DNA of 32,956 nt. It comes from Micromonospora sp. H61 (GTDB lineage: Bacteria; Actinomycetota; Actinomycetes; Mycobacteriales; Micromonosporaceae). Where the stretch lies: the NCBI RefSeq assembly GCF_018070325.1, contig NZ_JAGPXY010000073.1:1-32956 (forward strand), in the 5' to 3' direction. Both the position numbers and the translations under genes were made by a program. Positions 23,563 to 32,115 of the stretch are shown here, piece after piece. The notes under the pieces were generated by a model, which was given only the letters and a program-made list of their open reading frames with translations, was not told the DNA's origin and did not search any database. Each line of letters starts with the position of its first letter. Position 1 is the first letter of the stretch.

Positions 23563-23949
23563 TCAGAGGTCGATGATCGGCCATTCCTTCGGCAGTACCT
23601 CGCCGAGCAACTCCCGCCGATCCGTCATGATCGGTGTAATCGCCCGAGCCGCCTCCATCGCAGCCTGGGCCAGGTCCATGCCGCCGAGGGTTCGCGACCA
23701 GCCGCCGAGAATGGCGCACATGTCGTGCTCGACGGGCGTGACCATGACCTGCTCCAGGTCGCCGACGATGTCGAGCAGTGGCCAGCCGTCGCTGGTCACC
23801 TGGCGGTACGCGGCTGCGAGGCAGAGCGCGGGGACGATCACGCCTTGCCCCTTGTCCGCGACTTTCGCAATCTGCTCCCCGACCGCTTCCATGCCTTCCG
23901 AGTAGGCGAGGAGGCAGCCCGTGTCGAGGACGAGGCCGGCATCAGTCAC
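23563..23949 (-). CDS. PIN-domain toxin of a type II toxin-antitoxin pair (VapC-like)
   Basis: A 128-residue protein beginning GLVLDTGCLLAYSEG, the usual first strand of PIN ribonucleases with its metal-binding aspartate. A helical middle and later acidic residues (DIVGDLEQV, GGMDLAQAAMEAA) fit a diverged VapC-like fold. VapC toxins cut tRNA or rRNA; the target here is unknown. The GTG at 23949 overlaps the antitoxin ORF by 8 nt, the usual antitoxin-first order. The C-terminus (LPKEWPIIDL) is less typical, so the PIN call is good but not certain. Confidence 0.75.
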   Translation of the reverse strand: MTDAGLVLDTGCLLAYSEGMEAVGEQIAKVADKGQGVIVPALCLAAAYRQVTSDGWPLLDIVGDLEQVMVTPVEHDMCAILGGWSRTLGGMDLAQAAMEAARAITPIMTDRRELLGEVLPKEWPIIDL

Positions 23950-24226
23950 GAATGGTCATCCGTCCGCGAGACGCCGCGCCCAGCAGGGCAGCTGCCTTGG
24001 ATCGCAGTTCCGGGGTGATCTTCGCCTGTGCCTCGTCGAGTTGCCTGCCCGCCTCGGCGAGACCTTCATCAGTGAGCCGGAAGCCCACCTGTCGAAGTGC
24101 CCGCCGCGTGCGCTCGCCAGCCATCCGCTGACGAACGGAGTCGGTGATGAAGGCGGAGACGTTGGATTCCTCGGCCAGCCGCTCCGCCACGTCATCCGGC
24201 ACGCTGATGGCGATCTTCTTGGTCAT
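23942..24226 (-). CDS. Ribbon-helix-helix antitoxin (VapB-like)
   Basis: A 94-residue protein. The N-terminus MTKKIAISVPDDVAERLAEE followed by SNVSAFITDSVRQRM is a ribbon-helix-helix DNA-binding domain; the C-terminal half (about 45-94) is helical and charged and would wrap the toxin. It should neutralise the PIN protein and repress its own promoter. ATG 24226 lacks a ribosome binding site but lies 7 nt after a good -10, so the mRNA is leaderless. The reading frame stays open far upstream across ettA; that is a GC-rich antisense artefact, not part of the gene. Confidence 0.8.
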   Translation of the reverse strand: MTKKIAISVPDDVAERLAEESNVSAFITDSVRQRMAGERTRRALRQVGFRLTDEGLAEAGRQLDEAQAKITPELRSKAAALLGAASRGRMTIRD

Positions 24227-24262
24227 ACCAGGTACGCTAGCGGGTGATACCACGGTCGGCAA
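24227..24262 (-). promoter_or_regulatory. Promoter and probable operator of the toxin-antitoxin operon
   Basis: On the minus strand TTGCCG (24262-24257), a 17-nt spacer, TAGCGT (24239-24234) and 7 nt precede the antitoxin ATG. The -10 sits inside an 8-bp palindrome CGCTAGCG (24235-24242), flanked by GGTA (24231-24234) and TACC (24248-24251). This is well placed for repression by the ribbon-helix-helix antitoxin. Confidence 0.6.
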
Positions 24263-24344
24263 GGAGGCGCGCTCGGGTACACCTGGGGCGGGGTGATGTG
24301 GGCGAAGCGCGCCGTACCTGTCAGGATTGACGATGGCGTGCGCG

Positions 24345-24400
24345 CGGCCGGCTCCCGGCCGGCGGCGGCGGGCGGTCCTCGCAGCCCGCGCCGCGCCGCC
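24345..24400 (+). promoter_or_regulatory. Structured leader upstream of ettA
   Basis: A 7-bp hairpin (CGGCCGG 24345-24351, loop CTC, CCGGCCG 24355-24361) is followed by a GGCGGCGGCGGGC arm that can pair with the GC-rich stretch ending at 24400. TTGACG at 24327-24332 may be a -35, but no good -10 follows. The ribosome binding site GGAGGT (24421-24426) lies just downstream. Confidence 0.35.
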
Positions 24401-24436
24401 GATCAGCGACAGCAACCGACGGAGGTAGCCCGCACC

Positions 24437-26113
<1,677 letters not shown>

Positions 26114-26125
26114 CCGGCCGAGAAG

Positions 26126-26572
26126 GTGTCTGACCGCTTCGTCTACCACTGCACCCTGCGCTGGTCCGACCTGGACGCGTACGGCCACGTCAACAACTCG
26201 CGCTTCCTCACCCTGTACGAGGAGGCGCGGGTGGCGTTGATGTTCGCCGGCGGCCGGGCCTGGGGCGTCGGGTCGTTCGCCGACGGGGTGGTGATCCGCC
26301 GGCACGAGGTCGACTACCTGCGCCCGGTCGACTACGCGCTCGGCCGGGCCACCGCGGAGGCGGCACCCACAGTGCGGATCGAGCTGTGGGTGGAGGAGAT
26401 CCGGGCCTCCCGGTTCACAGTCGCCTACGAGTTGTACGACGGTGAGGTGCTGGCCAGCCGGGCCCGCTCGGTGCTGGTGCCGTTCGACCTGACCCGCCAG
26501 GTGCCCCGGCGGATCACCACCGAGGAACGGGACTTCCTGCTCACGTACGCGCCGCAGGGCGGTGTGGCGTGA
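26126..26572 (+). CDS. Hotdog-fold acyl-CoA thioesterase (4HBT/YbgC-like)
   Basis: A 148-residue single-domain hotdog protein. The active-site signature LRWSDLDAYGHVNNSRFLTLYEEARV contains the catalytic Asp and the GHVNN turn of the 4-hydroxybenzoyl-CoA thioesterase family; the HEVDYLRPVDY segment is the usual next strand. It would hydrolyse an acyl-CoA thioester; chain preference is unknown. It begins with a GTG 12 nt after ettA and ends in a GTGA overlap with the next gene, so the three form an operon. Confidence 0.87.
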   Translation: MSDRFVYHCTLRWSDLDAYGHVNNSRFLTLYEEARVALMFAGGRAWGVGSFADGVVIRRHEVDYLRPVDYALGRATAEAAPTVRIELWVEEIRASRFTVAYELYDGEVLASRARSVLVPFDLTRQVPRRITTEERDFLLTYAPQGGVA

Positions 26573-27306
26573 CCCGGCCGGGCACCGCCGAGCCGGGCCG
26601 GACGGCGGCGTCCACCCACGGTGTCGCCGGGGTGGCGGACGCGGGCGCCTTCCTGGCCAGGCTGGTCCGGTTGGATCCGGTCGCGCCGGTCCGGCTGCGG
26701 CCGGCCGGCGCACCGGGCCGGGTCGCCCTGTGGGCCCGGCTGCCGTGGCAGGTCCTGGTGGTCCGCACGGTTGCCGGTGGGCCGGCCGACGGCGTCGCGG
26801 AGGACGTCACAGTGGCGGCCGCGGAGCTGCTCGCCGAGCTGGAGCGGGGCGGTACGACCCGGCCGACCCGCCGGGACGCCCAGTGGCGGTGGCCGCTGCC
26901 GCCGACGCGGAGCCGCCAGGTGGAGGCGTTGCCAGTTGCCGAGTTGCGCCGGATCGCCGACGCGGCGGCGGGCACCCTGCGGACGGCGAGCGAGCAGGGT
27001 GTGGCCGGCCGTGCCGTCGGCCAGCGGGCCCTGCGTGACGCGTTACTCGACCACGTGGCGGTGCTGATCACCCCGGACGGGACGCCCGCCGCGCCGGTCG
27101 AGGTGCCGCAGCGGCTGGTGCAGGGGGTGGTCCGGATGGGCTTCCTCGGCGCCGCCCACGGCCCGGCGGCTGCCGAGGGCGGGGACGCCGTTCAGGTGCG
27201 GGTGGCCGGTCGTTGGGTCGGCCTGGTGGGACCGCACGGAGCGGCTTGGTTGCAGAAGGCCACGGATCTTGCCGTGACACCCCTGAGCGCTCGTCCGAAC
27301 GGATGA
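26569..27306 (+). CDS. Conserved-looking hypothetical protein
   Basis: A 245-residue protein with no recognised domain, signal peptide or membrane span. It is Ala/Arg/Gly-rich, with segments such as FLARLVRLDPVAPVRLRP, RDAQWRWPLPPTRSRQVEAL and GRAVGQRALRDALLDHVAVL. The fairly even composition and a coherent coding frame suggest a folded cytoplasmic protein. Its GTG start overlaps the thioesterase stop by 4 nt, so it is probably made together with that enzyme and EttA. Function unknown. Confidence 0.75.
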   Translation: MTRPGTAEPGRTAASTHGVAGVADAGAFLARLVRLDPVAPVRLRPAGAPGRVALWARLPWQVLVVRTVAGGPADGVAEDVTVAAAELLAELERGGTTRPTRRDAQWRWPLPPTRSRQVEALPVAELRRIADAAAGTLRTASEQGVAGRAVGQRALRDALLDHVAVLITPDGTPAAPVEVPQRLVQGVVRMGFLGAAHGPAAAEGGDAVQVRVAGRWVGLVGPHGAAWLQKATDLAVTPLSARPNG

Positions 27307-27382
27307 CCCCGGATCATTCTTCTGGTCAGGGGCGGTCGTTGGGGGGGTGCTTCAACCCGGCTGTCCGGGTACCGTCCATCCT

Positions 27383-27414
27383 CGGATCCAACGCACCGTA
27401 GGCGACTGGATCCG
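27383..27414. repeat. Short inverted repeat before the YbjN-like gene
   Basis: CGGATCCA (27383-27390) and TGGATCCG (27407-27414) are exact complements around a 16-nt loop. A smaller hairpin, ACCCGG/CCGGGT (27355-27360 and 27365-27370), lies upstream. The 131-nt gap between the two genes holds nothing else I can name. Either hairpin could end the ettA operon transcript. Confidence 0.4.
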
Positions 27415-27437
27415 CTGGGGAGTGAGGTGCGCGAGCG

Positions 27438-28022
27438 ATGCCGTGGTGGTCATGGCGCCCCGGTCCCGCCGACGGCGGCGATCCGGAAACCCGAAGCGGG
27501 ATCACAGTCGATAACGCGGTCCGGATCGGGCCGCCCAGCCCTCGACAGCCGGGGGACGACTGCCCGTCCAACGAGCGGCCCGTGCTGACCGAGATGCCCG
27601 CCACCGTCGAGCCGGTGAGTCTGCGCCGGGTCTGTGACGCGCTCGATCTGCTCGACGTGCGTTATCTGGCCGACGGCGACGGCAACCTGCTGGCGATGTG
27701 GGAGCGGCACGCGGTGCTGGTCACCCTCGAAGGGCCGGAGGACGAGATCCTGGTCATGCGGGCACGTCCGCACGCCACGGTCCCGCCGGACTGGGCCGAC
27801 CGGGCGTACCGGGTGGTCAACGAGTGGAACCACACCCGCCGGTTCTGCAAGGCGTACATCGGTGACCCGACCGAGCGCGGTCAGCTACCGATCTACGCCG
27901 AGCTTCAGGTGCCCCTGGGTGCCGGCACCCACGACGCGCTCCTGGTCGAGATGCTCGACTGCGGCGCGGCGGTCGCCACCAGCTTTGTGGACTGGCTGCA
28001 CGACGAGGGCGCGCTGCTCTGA
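27438..28022 (+). CDS. YbjN-domain protein (type III secretion chaperone-like fold)
   Basis: A 194-residue cytoplasmic protein. After about 55 low-complexity residues, the conserved domain runs from VSLRRVCDALDLLDVRYLAD through LLAMWERHAVLVTLEG and VVNEWNHTRRFCKAYIGD to a C-terminal helix. This pattern (helix, strands, then a WN motif) matches actinobacterial YbjN proteins, which are of unclear function and have been linked to stress and surface phenotypes. The ATG has GAGG about 10 nt upstream. It converges with glbO. Confidence 0.78.
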   Translation: MPWWSWRPGPADGGDPETRSGITVDNAVRIGPPSPRQPGDDCPSNERPVLTEMPATVEPVSLRRVCDALDLLDVRYLADGDGNLLAMWERHAVLVTLEGPEDEILVMRARPHATVPPDWADRAYRVVNEWNHTRRFCKAYIGDPTERGQLPIYAELQVPLGAGTHDALLVEMLDCGAAVATSFVDWLHDEGALL

Positions 28023-28043
28023 CGCCGCTGCCGGTGGGGTGGG

Positions 28044-28472
28044 TCAGCCGCCGTTTGCCGGGTCGTCCTCGACGTTGACCATGAAGTACGCGGCCCGCTC
28101 CAGGTAGTCCCAGAGGGTCGCGGCGATCTCCGGCTCAAGGTCGAGCCGGTCCACGGCGCGGCGCATGTTCCGCAGCCAGGCGTCCCGTTCGGCCGCGCCG
28201 ATCCGGAACGGCGCGTGGCGCATCCGCAGCCGCGGGTGCCCGCGCTGGGCGGAGTACGTGTTCGGTCCGCCCCAGTACTGCATCAGGAACAGGGTCATCC
28301 GGTCCGCGGCGGGGCCCAGGTCCTCCTCCGGGTACATGGGTCGCAGCAGGGGGTCGGTGGCGACGCCGGCGTAGAACTCGTCGACCAGCTTGCGGAAGGT
28401 GGGTTCGCCGCCGACCGCTTCGAAGAGGGTCATCGACGCACCGGGACGGTCGGATTCACCTGCGGAAGTCAC
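28044..28472 (-). CDS. Group II truncated haemoglobin (GlbO-like)
   Basis: A 142-residue 2-on-2 globin very like mycobacterial GlbO. Features are TLFEAVGGEPTFRKLVDEFY with the B10 tyrosine, MYPEEDLGPAADRM, MTLFLMQYWGGP with the group-II G8 tryptophan, and the proximal histidine in RLRMRHAPFRI. GlbO binds oxygen and NO and is thought to act in oxygen or nitrosative chemistry near the membrane. The first ~14 residues are an extension before the conserved MTLFEA; GTG 28472 is preferred because AGGATGG lies just upstream, though ATG 28430 is possible. The MFS gene lies 123 nt upstream on the same strand. Confidence 0.94.
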   Translation of the reverse strand: MTSAGESDRPGASMTLFEAVGGEPTFRKLVDEFYAGVATDPLLRPMYPEEDLGPAADRMTLFLMQYWGGPNTYSAQRGHPRLRMRHAPFRIGAAERDAWLRNMRRAVDRLDLEPEIAATLWDYLERAAYFMVNVEDDPANGG

Positions 28473-28595
28473 CGTTCCATCCTGCCAGGTGTGTCCGGTG
28501 ACGACCCGACCCGCACGGCGTGCGTCGGATCACGCCGGGTCGACAACCCCGAATGTCGGGCACCCGGCCTGCACGGGCAGAGGTCGGTGCGGCGG

Positions 28596-29999
28596 TCAGG
28601 TGACCGCGTGCCGGCGGTGGCCGTCACCGGCATGCGGGTCGGGCGTGCCTTCCACCGGGCGGTCGCTGGCCGGGTCGCCGAGCCCGGAGGGCGGCGGATC
28701 GCCGTTGGCCAACGAGGCGGCAGTGATCGCATCGTCCACCGTCTGCCGGTCCGGCCAACGCAGCGTGGCCACCGCCATCAGCACCACCCCGGCTGCGCTC
28801 CAGACCCCCACCACGATCGGAATGGGGAACCGTTCGGCGAGCATCCCGGTGACCAGCACCGCGAGGCCCTGGATGACCTGGATGCCGGTGGCCATCACCC
28901 CGAAGGCGCGGGCTCGGAAGCCGTTGGGCAGCGCCTGGACGAACAACCCATTGGCCATCGGCATCATGCCGGCGACCGCGAACCCGCAGAGCGCGGCGAG
29001 CAGCGCGACCACCAGCGGCGGGGGGTCGAGCAGCACCGGTACGAGCATCAACGGGGCGAGCACCGCGAGCGGCCGCATCAGCTTCAGTCGGCGAGCCGGC
29101 CCGAACAGGCGACTCACCAGCAACCCACCGAGGATGAAGCCGATCGGGTTGGCCACCATGATCGCCGCCTGTGCGGTGCCCGCGCTCACCGCGCCGCGGC
29201 TCTCCTCGTTGGCCCAGGCTGCGGCCAGACCCTCGGGAACGATCGAGAAGAGCATCGAACTGAACACCAGCACCGCGATGGCCCGCAGCACCGGTGTGCG
29301 GAAGACCATGCCGAACCCCTGCCGAGTCTCCTGCAGCAGGTGGCTGCGGTGCTCCGGGTTCATCACCGCCGGGCGGTGGCGCACACCGAGGCGAACCAGC
29401 AGCGCCGAGAGACCGAACGTGACCGCGTTGAACAGCAGCGCCGCCTCCGGGTCGACAGCGGCGACAGCGGCGCCGAAGACGTACCCCACGACCTGGGCGG
29501 CCTGTCCGACGCTGCTGTTCAGCGACAGCCCCAGCACCAGTCGGTCCCCGGTGAGCAACTGTGGGATCAGCGCGGACTTCGCCGCCTGGCTCGGCGGGTT
29601 GGCAAGCGTGGCGGCGAAGATGAGCACCAGCACCGCCTGGTACGGCAGGCCCGGAATGGCGATGAGCAGCATCAGCGCCATCCGGATGAGGTCGCATGCC
29701 ACCATCACCCGTCGGAACGGGTACCGCTCCGCGAGTGCGGCGAGCACGGGACCGCCGAGCAGCCAGGGCAGGAAGCTGACCGCGAAGGCAGCCGCGGAGA
29801 GCGCGACGGACCGGGTCTGCTGATAGACGAGCAGGGTGACGGCGGCCTTCGCGACATAGTCGCCGACCCAGGACAGAGCGCCAGCCACGAACACAGCCCG
29901 GAACTCGTGCTGGCCGAAGACTTCGCGGAATGTGGCGGGGCCTTCCGCGGAAGGTCGCTCGTCAGGCACCGTCGCCTCCATCGGCCCCGGCTCGGCCAC
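28596..29999 (-). CDS. MFS transporter
   Basis: A 467-residue membrane protein with about 10-12 hydrophobic helices in two halves. The first half includes AVFVAGALSWVGDYVAKAAV, FAVSFLPWLLGGPVLAAL and AERYPFRRVMVACDL, the MFS loop 2-3 motif region. The second half begins near LRAIAVLVFSSMLFSIVPEG. The pattern resembles actinobacterial drug-efflux-type MFS proteins (enterobactin exporter/MdfA-like), but the substrate is unknown. The C-terminal ~45 residues are a soluble low-complexity tail. GTG 29999 and ATG 29981 are both possible starts, neither with a strong ribosome binding site. Long plus-strand ORFs over it are antisense artefacts. Confidence 0.9.
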   Translation of the reverse strand: MAEPGPMEATVPDERPSAEGPATFREVFGQHEFRAVFVAGALSWVGDYVAKAAVTLLVYQQTRSVALSAAAFAVSFLPWLLGGPVLAALAERYPFRRVMVACDLIRMALMLLIAIPGLPYQAVLVLIFAATLANPPSQAAKSALIPQLLTGDRLVLGLSLNSSVGQAAQVVGYVFGAAVAAVDPEAALLFNAVTFGLSALLVRLGVRHRPAVMNPEHRSHLLQETRQGFGMVFRTPVLRAIAVLVFSSMLFSIVPEGLAAAWANEESRGAVSAGTAQAAIMVANPIGFILGGLLVSRLFGPARRLKLMRPLAVLAPLMLVPVLLDPPPLVVALLAALCGFAVAGMMPMANGLFVQALPNGFRARAFGVMATGIQVIQGLAVLVTGMLAERFPIPIVVGVWSAAGVVLMAVATLRWPDRQTVDDAITAASLANGDPPPSGLGDPASDRPVEGTPDPHAGDGHRRHAVT

Positions 30000-30115
30000 T
30001 CGTGGCAGCCCGGCCGGAAGCGCTCGTCAGATCTACGGATCAGCGAGGATGTGATCACGCTTTGGTGGGAACGCGTGCTCCGGATTCTGCCCGATCGTCT
30101 GACAACTAGCTAGGT

Positions 30116-30154
30116 CGAACGGGCCGTTCGTCGCCTCCCCGACTGAACGAACGG
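30116..30154. promoter_or_regulatory. Three-part CGAACGG repeat, possible operator
   Basis: CGAACGG (30116-30122) is followed after one base by its complement CCGTTCGT (30124-30131), and again by ACGAACGG (30147-30154). The middle element can pair with either neighbour. It lies in the 215-nt gap between mscS and the MFS gene, upstream of the MFS start on the minus strand. It may be a repressor site, or a terminator of mscS with alternative pairing. Confidence 0.4.
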
Positions 30155-30214
30155 ACGATACCCGAGGGGCCGGCCGGATCGCGACCCCTGAATCGCCGGA
30201 CAGTGTCGGCGGTG

Positions 30215-31255
30215 TCAGGTGGCGCCGCCCTGACCGGTCTCACCCTCGGGCAACGGCCGGGGCGACAGGCCGGGATAGATGCGGGCCGCAGCGATCTGCG
30301 CGGTGATCCCCGAATTCTCCAGCGCCTCGGCGAGACGCCGACGCAGTTCCCGGCCCACCGCGAACTGCCCGTCCGCTGTCGTCTTCACCACGGTGCGGAT
30401 GACCGCGCCGTCCACCGTCACCTGCTCGACACCCAGCACCTCGGGCGCCTCCACGATCTCCGGTGACAACTCCGGGTCCATCGCGACCGAGGCGGCCGCG
30501 GTCCGCAGCACCGCGGTGGCCTCCTCGGTGCTGTTGAAACCGATCGGCAGGTCCACCACCACGAGGGCCCAGCCCTGGCTCTTGTTGCCCACCCGGATGA
30601 TCTCGCCGTTGCGGATGTACCAGAGCACGCCGCGGCCGTCGCGCACCGTGGTGACTCGCAGGCCGACCGACTCGACCACGCCCATCGCCTCGCCCAGGTC
30701 GACGTTGTCACCCACGCCGTACTGGTCCTCGATCAGCATGAACAGGCCCGCGATCAGGTCCTTCACCAGGCTCTGCGCGCCGAAGCCCAGCGCGACGCCG
30801 GCGATCCCCGCGCTGGCCAGCAGCGGTGCCAGGTCGAAGCTGAACTCCCGCAGGATCATCAGCAGCGCGATGCCGAAGACGAACGCGGTGGTCAGGCTGC
30901 GCAGCACCGATCCGATCGCCTCGGCCCGCTGCCTCCGTCGCTCGGGCACGAACTCGGCGGGGTCGACCGCGGCGGTGGGTACCCGCTCGCGCAGCGGTCG
31001 CAGCATCGTCGGCACCGCACCGTCGGTGGTGGTCCGAACCAACCGGTTGATCGTCCGGTGCAGCGCCCAGCGGGCCACCATCGCCAACGCCAGGATCAGC
31101 AGCACCCGAAGCGGTTTGAGCAGGATCCAGTAGCTTCCCTCGGCGAACCAGGCCGACCCGGTGATCCGGTAGATCCACTCGCAGGAGGTGCTGCCCTGGC
31201 AGCTCACCGAGACGGCGTCGGACAGGGCTAGGGGCGTCACGCTGGCGGCACTCAC
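30215..31255 (-). CDS. Small-conductance mechanosensitive channel (MscS family)
   Basis: About 346 residues. Three membrane helices are seen: WILLKPLRVLLILALAMVA, LTTAFVFGIALLMILREF, and the pore helix region LLASAGIAGVALGFGAQSLV with its Gly/Ala packing pattern. It continues into KDLIAGLFMLIEDQYGVGD and the beta domain VGDNVDLGEAMGVVESVGLR, then VPNGEI-like IRNGEIIRVGN. These mark MscS channels, which open on membrane tension to release solutes. The C-terminal domain ends in a short disordered tail. GTG 31255 is my choice; the ORF also has a TTG at 31273. It diverges from the HNH gene. Confidence 0.92.
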   Translation of the reverse strand: MSAASVTPLALSDAVSVSCQGSTSCEWIYRITGSAWFAEGSYWILLKPLRVLLILALAMVARWALHRTINRLVRTTTDGAVPTMLRPLRERVPTAAVDPAEFVPERRRQRAEAIGSVLRSLTTAFVFGIALLMILREFSFDLAPLLASAGIAGVALGFGAQSLVKDLIAGLFMLIEDQYGVGDNVDLGEAMGVVESVGLRVTTVRDGRGVLWYIRNGEIIRVGNKSQGWALVVVDLPIGFNSTEEATAVLRTAAASVAMDPELSPEIVEAPEVLGVEQVTVDGAVIRTVVKTTADGQFAVGRELRRRLAEALENSGITAQIAAARIYPGLSPRPLPEGETGQGGAT

Positions 31256-31563
31256 TATGTCTTCGTACCGCAAGGGGCCCGAGCGCCCGCCGCCGACCCA
31301 CCGGCCGGGGCAGGTCCGGTACCGGTGAGACCGGCGGCGGGGTGTCGCACGTCAGCGTCCGCCCAGGCTGGAGCAGCTGCCCGTCCCGGCGCGGGTGATC
31401 CGCTTACCAGAAGAGAGATTAGTACGTGCAATCCGGGGTCCGATCAGGGACTATTGGCGCAACGGACGTCGGTGATCGGCCCGGCGTCGACCGTGTGGGC
31501 CCTTGTGCCCGGCCCCGGTCGGCGGCGGTCCCCAGCAGCCGCTGAACCGGGAGGGTGAGCGCG
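31256..31563. other. Divergent intergenic region, mscS / HNH gene
   Basis: About 308 nt without a gene. The least GC-rich part is 31406-31460. A 7-bp inverted repeat CCGATCA (31441-31447) / TGATCGG (31474-31480) lies in it. No convincing -35/-10 pair was found. GGGAGG at 31549-31554 is the ribosome binding site of the HNH gene. Confidence 0.5.
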
Positions 31564-32100
31564 ATGCCTGACATACGACCCACGGTGGGCTCCGGCGCGC
31601 TGGTTCTCAACGCCACCTACGAGCCGCTGTGTGTCGTGTCGGTGCGTCGCGCCGCGATCCTGGTCCTCTCCGCCAAGGCGGTCTGCGTCGCCGACGGTGA
31701 CGGCATCCTGCACAGCGCCCGGGACGCGCTCCCGGTGCCATCCGTGGTCCGGCTGACGCGCTTCGTCCGGGTGCCGTACCGAACGCATGTCGGGCTGTCC
31801 CGCCGGGCGATCTTCGCCCGGGACGGGTGGCGGTGCGCCTACTGCCGGGGTCCGGCCGAGACCATCGACCACGTCTTTCCGCGTAGCCGGGGTGGCCGGC
31901 ACGCCTGGGAGAACGTGGTCGCCGCGTGTGCCCGGTGCAACCACACAAAGGGCGACAAGACGCCGGCCGAGATGGGGTGGCGGTTAAACGCGTTGCCGGC
32001 CGCCCCGAAGGGCACCGCCTGGCGGGTGCTGGGCCACCGCGCCCCCGATCCCCGCTGGGCCGACTGGCTGGACCTGCGGGAGCCCGAGGCAGCCGCCTGA
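31564..32100 (+). CDS. HNH endonuclease-like protein
   Basis: A 178-residue protein. The N-terminus GSGALVLNATYEPLCVVSVRRA and a middle VRLTRFVRVPYRTHVGLSRRAIFARD lead to an HNH/zinc-finger module: CAYCRGPAETIDHVFPRSRG, then ENVVAACARCNHTKGDKTP. The two CxxC pairs bind zinc and the DH...N...H residues form the metal-dependent nuclease site. This compact type is widespread in actinobacteria and usually has no known target. ATG 31564 has GGAGG 9 nt upstream; GTG 31555 overlaps that site. No mobile-element context is visible. Confidence 0.92.
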   Translation: MPDIRPTVGSGALVLNATYEPLCVVSVRRAAILVLSAKAVCVADGDGILHSARDALPVPSVVRLTRFVRVPYRTHVGLSRRAIFARDGWRCAYCRGPAETIDHVFPRSRGGRHAWENVVAACARCNHTKGDKTPAEMGWRLNALPAAPKGTAWRVLGHRAPDPRWADWLDLREPEAAA

Positions 32101-32115
32101 CCCCGCACGGCGTGG

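Noticed and set aside
28215..30113. A 632-codon plus-strand ORF over glbO and the MFS gene
   Set aside because: Crosses two well-supported minus-strand genes and has H/R/Q-rich, structureless composition.
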